A DNA stretch of 64,000 bases from JBBDWK01 sp040902885. GTDB lineage: Bacteria; Acidobacteriota; Terriglobia; Bryobacterales; Bryobacteraceae. The stretch's first letter is position 1. Each line of letters opens with the position of its first letter. The notes beneath the pieces were generated by a model. That model searched no databases. It had not been told where the DNA came from and saw nothing but the letters and a program-made list of their open reading frames with translations. The stretch lies in contig JBBDWK010000092.1 in assembly GCA_040902885.1 (NCBI GenBank), positions 17,955-81,954 of the forward strand. The letters are read 5' to 3'. Of the stretch, positions 50,649 through 57,743 are shown piece by piece. A program made the position numbers and the translations under genes.

Positions 50649-53188
50649 ACTGGCGCATCGCAAGCAAAATTGCCTGGCGCGAAATGCGCTCGTCCTCCTA
50701 TCGCTTTCTCTTTGTGGCGCTGGCGGTGGCCGCGGGCGTGGGAGCGCTCACCGGCGTGCGCGGCTTCAGCCAGTCCTTCCGTGGCATGCTGCTCTCCGAA
50801 GCGCGCACGCTGATGGCGGGCGATCTCTCCACGCGCATGTTCGCGCTGCCGAACGAAGAGCAGTTCGCCGCGCTGGAGGATCTTGCCTCCCGCGGGGTGA
50901 CGCGAACGTGGGTGACGGAGACGCTCTCCATGGCTTCGTCGGCGAGCACGCCCGATCCGCTGCTGGTATCGATCAAGGCCGTCGATCCGAAGGTGTACCC
51001 TTTCTACGGCAATTTAAGGCTCGAGCCGGCTCTGGCGCTGCGCGAGGCGCTCACTCCGGAGAGCGTCGCGCTATCCGAAGACCTGGAGTTGCGGCTTGGC
51101 GTTCCGGTGGGCGGCACGGTGCGCGTGGGCGGGCAGGATTTCCGGGTGGCGGCGATCGTGGCGTCGGAGCCCGACCGCATGTCGGGAAGCCTCAACGTGG
51201 GCCTGCGCCTGCTGATGTCGCGCGAGGCGCTCGACCGCACGGGACTCATCCGGCCGGGCAGCCGCGCCGCGCAGCGCTTCCTCTTCAAGCTCTCGCCGCA
51301 ATCGCCGGGCGTCGAGGAAGTACGCGGCATTCTCAGGAAGATATTTCCGGAAGCGCGGGTGATCGACTTCCGCGAGACGCATCCTTCGATCACCCGCGGC
51401 CTGAACCGCTCCACCACGTTTCTCAGCCTGGTCAGTCTGATCGCGCTGATCGTGGGCGCGCTGGGAGTCGCCATGGCGATGCATGCGCACATCCAGCAGA
51501 AGATGGATTCGATCGCGATCATGAAATCGCTGGGCGGGCGTTCCGGGCAGATCCTGCGCATCTACCTGCTGCAGGCGATGATGCTCGGCTTGGGCGGAGG
51601 GCTGCTCGGCGTCGCTGTGGGCAGCGGCATCCAGGCGCTGTTTCCAGCGCTGATCGCGAAATATTTCCACGTGCGCCCCGACGCGCTCTTCAACCCCGGC
51701 GCGGCAGTCCAGGGCTTGGCCGCGGGTCTGCTCACGACTCTGTTGTTCACGCTGCCGCCGCTGCTCTCCATCCGGCGCATCCGGCCGGGCATCATCTTCC
51801 GGCGCGAGATGCCGGAGGCGCGGTTGCCGTGGCGGACGCGGGCGCGGGAATCGCGCGCGGCATGGGCGGCCGCCGGCGGGATGCTGCTGGGGCTGGGTGG
51901 CATTGCCGCGTGGCTGAGCGATTCAGTCCGGCTAGGCGCGTGGTTTGCCGGCGGGCTAGTGACCAGCTTGATTGCGCTCACGCTGGTGGCGTGGATTCTG
52001 CTGCGCTCGCTGCGTGCCTTCCTGCGCCGGTCGCCGTGGCGGATTCCCGCCATGGTGCGGCACGGAATGGCCAATCTGTACCGCCCTGGAAATCAGGCCG
52101 AGGCGGTGCTGGTGGCGCTGGGCGTCGGCGTGATGTTCACGCTGACGGTGTATCTGGTCCAACGGTCGCTGCTGGAGACGATCGTGAAAAGCGCGCCGCC
52201 GGGCATGCCGAATGTGTTCCTGCTCGACATCACAGAGCGGGAGCGCGAGCCGCTGCTGGAGTTGATTCAGGCGCAGCCGGGGCTGGCGGGAAAACCGCAG
52301 ATAGTCCCCTCGGTGGCCGCGAAACTGTCAGGGGTGAACGGCACGCCGCTCGAGGAGTTGAGGATCGAAGGATGGGGGCGGCGCTGGCGGTCCACCCGGT
52401 CGGTCTCCTGGCAGGAGGAGCTGCCCGAGCACACCACAATCCTGCAGGGCCAGTGGTGGCCGAAGGGCGCGGCCGAGCCGATGGTTTCGGTGGCGGAGGA
52501 GACGGCGAAGATTTTGAACCTGTCGCCCGGCTCGCGGATCGAGATGCTGGCTTCGGGAAGGACCATTCAGGCGCGCGTAGCCGCGGTGCATCGCACGGAA
52601 GCCATCCGCCTGGGAGCAACCAACGATTTTCTGTTCAACGCGTCCGCGCTGGCCGGTTTGCCCACAATTTACTACGGCGGCGTGCGCATGCAGCCCGGCG
52701 GCGTGGTCGCACTGCAACGCGAGGCCTACCGGCGCTTTCCAACCGTGACTGTAGTGAACGTGGTGGACGCGCTCGAGGTGATTCAGGAGATGGTGGACCA
52801 GATCGCGCTGGTGGTCCGCTTCCTCTCGGCGTTCGCGATAATCGCCGGGGCGGTGATTCTGGCTTCGAGCGTGGCCGGAACGCGCTTCCGTCGCATCCGC
52901 GAAGTGGTGATCCTGAAAACGCTGGGCGGGACGCGCAGGCGCGTGGCACGCATCTTTTCCGTGGAGTTTTCGATTCTCGGACTGGTGGCTGGCGTGATGG
53001 GAAGCGTGTTGGCCACGGCATTCTCGGCGATTCTCTTGAAGGAGCTGCTCGATGCGGAATTCCGCTTCGATCCGCTGCCGAATGCGATCGCCGTGGTCTT
53101 GACGGCCGTCATCGCAAACTCGGCCGGGTGGCTGGCGAGCTTCCGGATACTGGGGCAGAAGCCGCTGGAAGTGCTGCGCGACGAGTGA
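50645..53188 (+). CDS. ybbP: FtsX-type ABC permease, YbbP-like
   Basis: An inner-membrane protein of 847 residues. The N-terminal helix (YRFLFVALAVAAGVGALTGV) leads to a large extracytoplasmic domain (about residues 45-240). The first FtsX domain (about 260-380) includes LVSLIALIVGALGVAMAMHA and QKMDSIAIMKSLGGRSGQIL. Extra helices and a second extracytoplasmic part precede a second FtsX domain (about 715-847) with RIREVVILKTLGGTRRRVAR. This layout matches E. coli YbbP. It is coupled to ybbA by a 4-bp overlap. Confidence 0.9.
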   Translation: MNWRIASKIAWREMRSSSYRFLFVALAVAAGVGALTGVRGFSQSFRGMLLSEARTLMAGDLSTRMFALPNEEQFAALEDLASRGVTRTWVTETLSMASSASTPDPLLVSIKAVDPKVYPFYGNLRLEPALALREALTPESVALSEDLELRLGVPVGGTVRVGGQDFRVAAIVASEPDRMSGSLNVGLRLLMSREALDRTGLIRPGSRAAQRFLFKLSPQSPGVEEVRGILRKIFPEARVIDFRETHPSITRGLNRSTTFLSLVSLIALIVGALGVAMAMHAHIQQKMDSIAIMKSLGGRSGQILRIYLLQAMMLGLGGGLLGVAVGSGIQALFPALIAKYFHVRPDALFNPGAAVQGLAAGLLTTLLFTLPPLLSIRRIRPGIIFRREMPEARLPWRTRARESRAAWAAAGGMLLGLGGIAAWLSDSVRLGAWFAGGLVTSLIALTLVAWILLRSLRAFLRRSPWRIPAMVRHGMANLYRPGNQAEAVLVALGVGVMFTLTVYLVQRSLLETIVKSAPPGMPNVFLLDITEREREPLLELIQAQPGLAGKPQIVPSVAAKLSGVNGTPLEELRIEGWGRRWRSTRSVSWQEELPEHTTILQGQWWPKGAAEPMVSVAEETAKILNLSPGSRIEMLASGRTIQARVAAVHRTEAIRLGATNDFLFNASALAGLPTIYYGGVRMQPGGVVALQREAYRRFPTVTVVNVVDALEVIQEMVDQIALVVRFLSAFAIIAGAVILASSVAGTRFRRIREVVILKTLGGTRRRVARIFSVEFSILGLVAGVMGSVLATAFSAILLKELLDAEFRFDPLPNAIAVVLTAVIANSAGWLASFRILGQKPLEVLRDE

Positions 53189-53194
53189 GCCGCG

Positions 53195-53554
53195 TTATAG
53201 CAGCTCGATGGTGAGCGTGCGGTAGGGCTTCGAGCCGAGGTTGACGAGCACCGGCGCATCCTCGCCTTTGTCGTGCCAGATCACTTCTCCGGCGCGGCGC
53301 TCGCGCACCGTCTTTTCGCCGGTCTTCGAATCGGTCCGCTGGTACCGGCAGTTGTCGAGGAACACGATCACCTGGTCGGTGGGCCGGACGTAGCGCTCGC
53401 GCGGCACGCCCGGAGGATACGTCGTTTCCCTCACCTTGACACGCTTGTTCTCCAGAGTCACTTTGCTCGGAAGCGCGGCGAGGCCGAAACACCACATGGC
53501 CGATATGGTGAGCAGGGAAGAGACGGCTGCGGTCGCAAAAAGAAGCTTCTTCAT
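53195..53554 (-). CDS. Small secreted cupin-like protein
   Basis: A protein of 119 residues with an N-terminal signal or anchor (KLLFATAAVSSLLTISAMWC). The rest is a short beta-barrel-like stretch with KVTLENKRVKVRETTYPPGV, QVIVFLDNCRY, GEVIWHDKGEDAPV and YRTLTIELL, resembling cupins. Only one possible metal His (WHDKG) is visible, so enzyme activity is doubtful. The start overlaps the MFS transporter stop by 4 bp (ATGA), so the two are translationally coupled, perhaps for uptake and binding of the same compound. Confidence 0.72.
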   Translation of the reverse strand: MKKLLFATAAVSSLLTISAMWCFGLAALPSKVTLENKRVKVRETTYPPGVPRERYVRPTDQVIVFLDNCRYQRTDSKTGEKTVRERRAGEVIWHDKGEDAPVLVNLGSKPYRTLTIELL

Positions 53555-54822
53555 GTCGCAATCTCCTTGGGAGCGTACTCCTCCTTCACCAGGAACACGT
53601 ACGCGGCAACTCCCAAAATCAGGAAGAACCAGATGGCCTGCATGGGGGCGTCGTAGCTGCCGGTCTGCTCTAGCAGCCATCCGGTAAAAATAGGTGCGGC
53701 GATGCCCGGGAGGTTGGCGGCGCAGTTCTGAACTCCGACGATCCTTCCGATGGCGCCGCCGGGAATCAAGGTTTGAGTCAGCGCCCAGTAGTTGGCCGTG
53801 GTCAGCCCCAGGCCGGTCAGCGAGAACACGGCGAAGAACAGCGCCACGTCATTGGAATTCGACATGGCGCCGAAGACTTCCGTGGAGGCCATCAGAAAAC
53901 CGGCGATGGTGAAGCGCTTCCGGATGCGAACCGGATCGCCGCCGTTCGCGATCAGGCGATCCGCCCACCAGCCGGCAAAGGCCGCCATAGTAGCCATCCC
54001 CCCGAAGCTGAAGGCAGTGTAGAGGCCCATGGACTGCAGCGAGAGGCCGCGGCGCTCGACGAAGTACGCCGGCATCCATGTCATGCAGAAATACACGAAA
54101 TACATGTAGCAGAAGGTGCCGATGATGGTTCCCCAAATGACGGGGCTGGCCATGATGCGCCCGAAAGGCACTGCCGCCGCTCCTTGCTTCGCGGATGCCT
54201 GGCGCTCGAGCTTGCGGTCGTTGTTTTCCACCAGCGTAAGCCACGGGATCAACCAGAACAGGCAACCCAGGCCAAGCACCAGAAACATTACCCGCCAGCC
54301 ATAGGCGGCGATGAGCCAGGCGGCGATGGGTGCTCCGATGGCGGGCCCGATCTTGGTGCCGGTCATGTACAGGCCCACCGCGAAGCCGCGCCGCTCCTCG
54401 GGGAAGTTGAAGCGGATCCAGCGCATGCTGGCGGGCGTGACCACGGACTCGCCCACGCCGAGCAGCATGCGGAGCGCGAAGAGTTGCGAAATCGAGTTCG
54501 TGAACGCCGTACCCGCCGAGATCAGGCTCCAAAACAGGAAACTGATGGCATAGGGAAACTTGACGCCGTAGCGGTCCACAACCCATCCGGCGGGGATTTG
54601 AAGAAAGGCGTAAGACCAGAAGAAGGCCGAGTTGACCCAGCCGCGGTCGGCGTCCGTGAGTTGAAAAAGGTTATTGAATTCGGGTACCGCGAGAGCGACG
54701 GAAATATTAGACCGGTCGACATAGGCGATGATCATTCCCAGGCTTAGCAGGGCCACGATCAACCACCTGCGGGCAGAGGTCTGCGGGACCGCTGCGACGG
54801 GAGAAGGGATTGGACTGCTCAT
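53551..54822 (-). CDS. MFS transporter, anion:cation symporter (ACS) type
   Basis: An inner-membrane protein of 423 residues with about 12 helices. Signatures of the ACS family include IIAYVDRSNISVALAVPEF in the first helix region, GWVVDRYGVKFPY (the MFS A-motif) and LFALRMLLGVGESVVTPASM. Known members import hexuronates, galactonate, tartrate or phthalate-like acids; which applies here is unknown. GTG 54828 is an alternative start two codons upstream. It is coupled to the cupin-like gene. Confidence 0.88.
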   Translation of the reverse strand: MSSPIPSPVAAVPQTSARRWLIVALLSLGMIIAYVDRSNISVALAVPEFNNLFQLTDADRGWVNSAFFWSYAFLQIPAGWVVDRYGVKFPYAISFLFWSLISAGTAFTNSISQLFALRMLLGVGESVVTPASMRWIRFNFPEERRGFAVGLYMTGTKIGPAIGAPIAAWLIAAYGWRVMFLVLGLGCLFWLIPWLTLVENNDRKLERQASAKQGAAAVPFGRIMASPVIWGTIIGTFCYMYFVYFCMTWMPAYFVERRGLSLQSMGLYTAFSFGGMATMAAFAGWWADRLIANGGDPVRIRKRFTIAGFLMASTEVFGAMSNSNDVALFFAVFSLTGLGLTTANYWALTQTLIPGGAIGRIVGVQNCAANLPGIAAPIFTGWLLEQTGSYDAPMQAIWFFLILGVAAYVFLVKEEYAPKEIAT

Positions 54823-54889
54823 CGGCACTCAACATACCACACCTGGTTTGCAGGGTGCCCACGGGACAGCAGCTCCCACAATCTCGGGT

Positions 54890-54918
54890 TTGACCGATGG
54901 GGCGGCCTCTCCTATACT
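54890..54918 (+). promoter_or_regulatory. Sigma-70-like promoter of secG
   Basis: TTGACC (54890-54895) and TATACT (54913-54918) are 17 bp apart. Transcription would begin near 54925, only about 8 nt before the secG ATG at 54933, leaving no room for a normal ribosome site. Confidence 0.7.
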
Positions 54919-54932
54919 GAAAGTGTCCTCAT

Positions 54933-55364
54933 ATGATCATCTTATTGACCATCGTCCACGTTCTGGTGTGCCTGTTTCTGATCATCGTGGTGCTGCTGCA
55001 GAGCGGCAAAGCGGCGGATCTCGCGGGCGCATTCGGAGGCATGGGATCCCAAACGGCATTCGGCCCGCGCGGCTCGGCAACGCTGCTCTCGAAGGCGACC
55101 ACGGTGACGGCAATCCTGTTCATGGTGACATCGCTTTCGCTGTCGATCATTGCGACGCGAAACGCGGGAACGGGCAGCACGGTCTTAGAGGGACAAAGCG
55201 GCCAGCAGGCGACTCCGGCGCCGGCGCCGGGCGGCGTGGCCCCAGGGCAGCCCTCGATGACGATAACACCTGAAGGCGGCGGTCCGAGCCGGACGATTCC
55301 GTTGGATATTCCGGCGCAGCCCCCGGCCGGACAGAGCCAGCAGCAGCCGGCAAAGAAGAAGTAG
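54933..55364 (+). CDS. secG: Preprotein translocase subunit SecG
   Basis: A protein of 143 residues. Two membrane helices (about residues 2-20 and 53-72) flank the conserved loop VVLLQSGKAADLAGAFGGMG, characteristic of SecG, which assists SecYEG-mediated export. The C-terminal 65 residues form a Pro/Gly/Gln-rich tail ending in KKK that typical SecG lacks. The tail probably lies in the periplasm or cytosol as a disordered extension. tRNA-Leu follows 16 bp later. Confidence 0.92.
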   Translation: MIILLTIVHVLVCLFLIIVVLLQSGKAADLAGAFGGMGSQTAFGPRGSATLLSKATTVTAILFMVTSLSLSIIATRNAGTGSTVLEGQSGQQATPAPAPGGVAPGQPSMTITPEGGGPSRTIPLDIPAQPPAGQSQQQPAKKK

Positions 55365-55380
55365 GCTTCACGTCCCAAAC

Positions 55381-55467
55381 GCGGAGGTGGCGGAATTGGC
55401 AGACGCACTAGCTTGAGGTGCTAGCGGGAGTAATCTCGTGGGGGTTCAAGTCCCCCTCTCCGCACCA
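55381..55467 (+). tRNA. tRNA-Leu (anticodon GAG)
   Basis: A class II cloverleaf with a long variable arm. Acceptor GCGGAGG pairs with TCTCCGC, and anticodon stem CTAGC/GCTAG surrounds loop TTGAGGT (anticodon GAG, codons CTC/CTT). The T-arm is GGGTTCAAGTCCC. Discriminator A and an encoded CCA (55465-55467) end it. Confidence 0.97.
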
Positions 55468-55533
55468 GTTTCAGTAGTTACGAGGCAAGTTGGGATTCCG
55501 TTGTTCGCTGTGTCCACGCGAGCGTCCGCCCGC

Positions 55534-56301
55534 TTACAAACCCAGCCCACGGTGGATCGCAATCTCCACGGGGGAATAGCTTCTATCCTTGCGGTAACGC
55601 TGGAACGGTTCGGCGGGATACAGAGGGGGCTGCGCCATGAAACGCGGTGTCGAGCCAGAGTGCGACTGAGCCGCGTGGACGAGGAAAGGATGACAGAGAT
55701 ACACCGTACCGGCCTTGCCTGTTGCGAGGGCAATCGGCCTACTGTTTGTCACGTCAAGCCGATCGGCAAGCTCCAGGAACGACAGCCCGGCGTCTCCAAA
55801 AGGCTCCAGAAGTCGAGGCAGATCTAAATGCGAGCCGATGCGAATGCGTGTCGGTGCGTCCCGGCCGCCCACGTCCGAGAACAGGAACAACATCAGCAGA
55901 GCGCGACCCTGAGAGGTCACATTCAATCTCCAGGATCCATCTTCTCCGGCAAAGCCTGCTTCCGCGTGCCAGCCGGCATCGCCGGGATCCTCAGAGCTGG
56001 GAAAGCGGATCGGAAAGGTGCCCAAGCTGGATCGGGGAAGCCAGCGTCCAACGCCGACAAGTTGGTCGAAGGCAGTGTGCAGACGGGGCATATTCACAGC
56101 TCTCCGGAACGGCTCCTGGCCGTAATCCCCCAACCGAACGACGGGCCGTTTCCATGTCGCCGGGTCGTGCGGATCGCATTCCATGTCCCGCCATAACAGT
56201 TCGCGGCCTTGATCTGCCAGGTATCGAGGGAAGCAGTCGTCCAGACGTACGTAGCCGCCGGTGATGAACTGCCGTACCTGCGACTCGGTAAGGGCGAGCA
56301 T
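55534..56301 (-). CDS. Phytanoyl-CoA dioxygenase (PhyH) family protein
   Basis: A predicted Fe(II)/2-oxoglutarate oxygenase of 255 residues in the cytosol. The double-stranded beta-helix region includes WHAEAGF near residue 112, where PhyH enzymes have H-x-D; here the carboxylate is Glu. The second metal His is likely in CHPFLVHAAQSHSG, and the 2-oxoglutarate-binding Arg in STPRFMAQPP. Metal binding by H-x-E is possible but less usual. It lies 20 bp after the DUF1501 gene on the same strand and may be the last gene of that cluster. The substrate is unknown. Confidence 0.75.
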   Translation of the reverse strand: MLALTESQVRQFITGGYVRLDDCFPRYLADQGRELLWRDMECDPHDPATWKRPVVRLGDYGQEPFRRAVNMPRLHTAFDQLVGVGRWLPRSSLGTFPIRFPSSEDPGDAGWHAEAGFAGEDGSWRLNVTSQGRALLMLFLFSDVGGRDAPTRIRIGSHLDLPRLLEPFGDAGLSFLELADRLDVTNSRPIALATGKAGTVYLCHPFLVHAAQSHSGSTPRFMAQPPLYPAEPFQRYRKDRSYSPVEIAIHRGLGL

Positions 56302-56321
56302 TTGTCCACGGTCACCCCTTG

Positions 56322-57743
56322 TCAGGCCAGTATGCCGCTGACAACCCGGGCCGGATACTGGTCGGTGAGGCGCTCCGGAAGGCTGTGCCTTTCAAAAGCA
56401 AGCTCGCGAAAGTTCAGTCCGAGCAGGTGCAGCATCGTCGCGTGGAAATCGTGTACGCTGACGCGGTTCTCCACCGCTCGATATCCGATGTCGTCCGTCG
56501 CGCCATAAATGGTTCCGCCCTTCACGCCCCCTCCGGCCATCCAAACAGTAAAGCCCGCCGGACCATGATCGCGGCCTGCGCCGCTCGCGCCCTCGCGCAC
56601 CTGCGAAACCGGCATTCGCCCAAACTCGCCGCCCCAGATAACCAGTGTTGAGTCCAACAGACCGCGCTGCTTAAGATCGCGGATGAGAGCCGCGGCCGGG
56701 CGATCCGTCTTCGCGCAGCAGTACCGCAGTTCTGTCTCGAGGTTGGAGTGATTGTCCCAGATTTGGCGCTCGATGAAGACCTGCACGAATCGGACACCTC
56801 GTTCCACCAAACGCCGCGCCATCAGGCAGCGCCTGCCATAGGATTGCGTTACTTCGTCATTAAGGCCGTACATCTCTTTGGTCGTCTCGTTCTCACCGGA
56901 GAGATCCAGCGCATCGGTGGCGGACACCTGCATCCGCGCGGCCATCTCGAAACCGGCGATCCGTGCGTCGAGATCGCCGTAGCCCGGCCGGTTTGCGCGA
57001 TGCGCCTCATCGAGGTTTCGAAGCAGTTCCCGCTGCGCCTCCACCAGCGGCAAAGGCAATTCTTCCGGCGGTTTGAGATTCAGAAGCGGAAGGCCGGTGG
57101 AACGGAATCGCGTCCCCTGGTACACGGGCGGCAGCCAGCCGGACTGCCAATTCTGAATTCCGTTGATTGGCAGACCCTTGGGATCGTCCAGCACGATATA
57201 GGCCGGCAGATTCCGATTCTCGGATCCGAGACCATAGGTGGCCCATGCGCCCAGGGAAGGTCGGCCGGGCAGCGTGCGGCCGGAGTGCATCAGGTAGAGC
57301 GCAGGCTCATGATTGAAGTGTTCTCCGTACATCGAGCGGAGGAACGCCACGTCATCGCATACGGACCCGAGGTGTGGCAGCAGTTCCGACATCTCCATGC
57401 CGGACTGGCCATAGCGGCGGAACGCAAAGGGAGACGGCATCATCACGCCAATCTGGTCGGCGAACTCAATCTGATTGACGATGTCGCGGCCCGGGTGGGA
57501 TCCCGCGAACTTTTTGAGCGCCGGCTTGGGGTCGAAAAGATCCACCTGGCTTGGGCCGCCGTTCATGAACAGGTGAATCACCGCTCGCGCTTTGGGCTGG
57601 TGATGGGGCTTCTTCGGGGCCAGGTCGTAAGTGCCCTCGGAGTAGCCATGGGCAGGCATCAGAAGCGATGCTAAGGCGGCTCCGTGCACTCCATCGACGA
57701 GGCGATTGAAGAATCCGCGCCGGGTGAGACGTTCAATCGACAT
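56322..57743 (-). CDS. DUF1501-family protein with twin-arginine-like signal
   Basis: A protein of 473 residues. The N-terminus RLTRRGFFNRLVDG resembles a twin-arginine export signal. The sulfatase-like DUF1501 domain includes VIHLFMNGGPSQVDLFDPKP, RSMYGEHFNHEPALYLMHSG, RFVQVFIERQIWDNHSN and VIWGGEFGRMPVSQ. The family is almost always next to PSD1 (DUF1549/DUF1553) genes in Planctomycetes and Acidobacteria, as here, where the two genes overlap by 11 bp. A role in degrading sulfated or complex polysaccharides has been suggested for the family, but no activity is established. Confidence 0.92.
   Translation of the reverse strand: MSIERLTRRGFFNRLVDGVHGAALASLLMPAHGYSEGTYDLAPKKPHHQPKARAVIHLFMNGGPSQVDLFDPKPALKKFAGSHPGRDIVNQIEFADQIGVMMPSPFAFRRYGQSGMEMSELLPHLGSVCDDVAFLRSMYGEHFNHEPALYLMHSGRTLPGRPSLGAWATYGLGSENRNLPAYIVLDDPKGLPINGIQNWQSGWLPPVYQGTRFRSTGLPLLNLKPPEELPLPLVEAQRELLRNLDEAHRANRPGYGDLDARIAGFEMAARMQVSATDALDLSGENETTKEMYGLNDEVTQSYGRRCLMARRLVERGVRFVQVFIERQIWDNHSNLETELRYCCAKTDRPAAALIRDLKQRGLLDSTLVIWGGEFGRMPVSQVREGASGAGRDHGPAGFTVWMAGGGVKGGTIYGATDDIGYRAVENRVSVHDFHATMLHLLGLNFRELAFERHSLPERLTDQYPARVVSGILA

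Noticed and set aside
50908..53214. 768-codon open frame overlapping the YbbP-like permease in another frame
   Set aside because: Gly/Arg/Asp/His-rich low-complexity translation; the permease frame has the conserved FtsX motifs.
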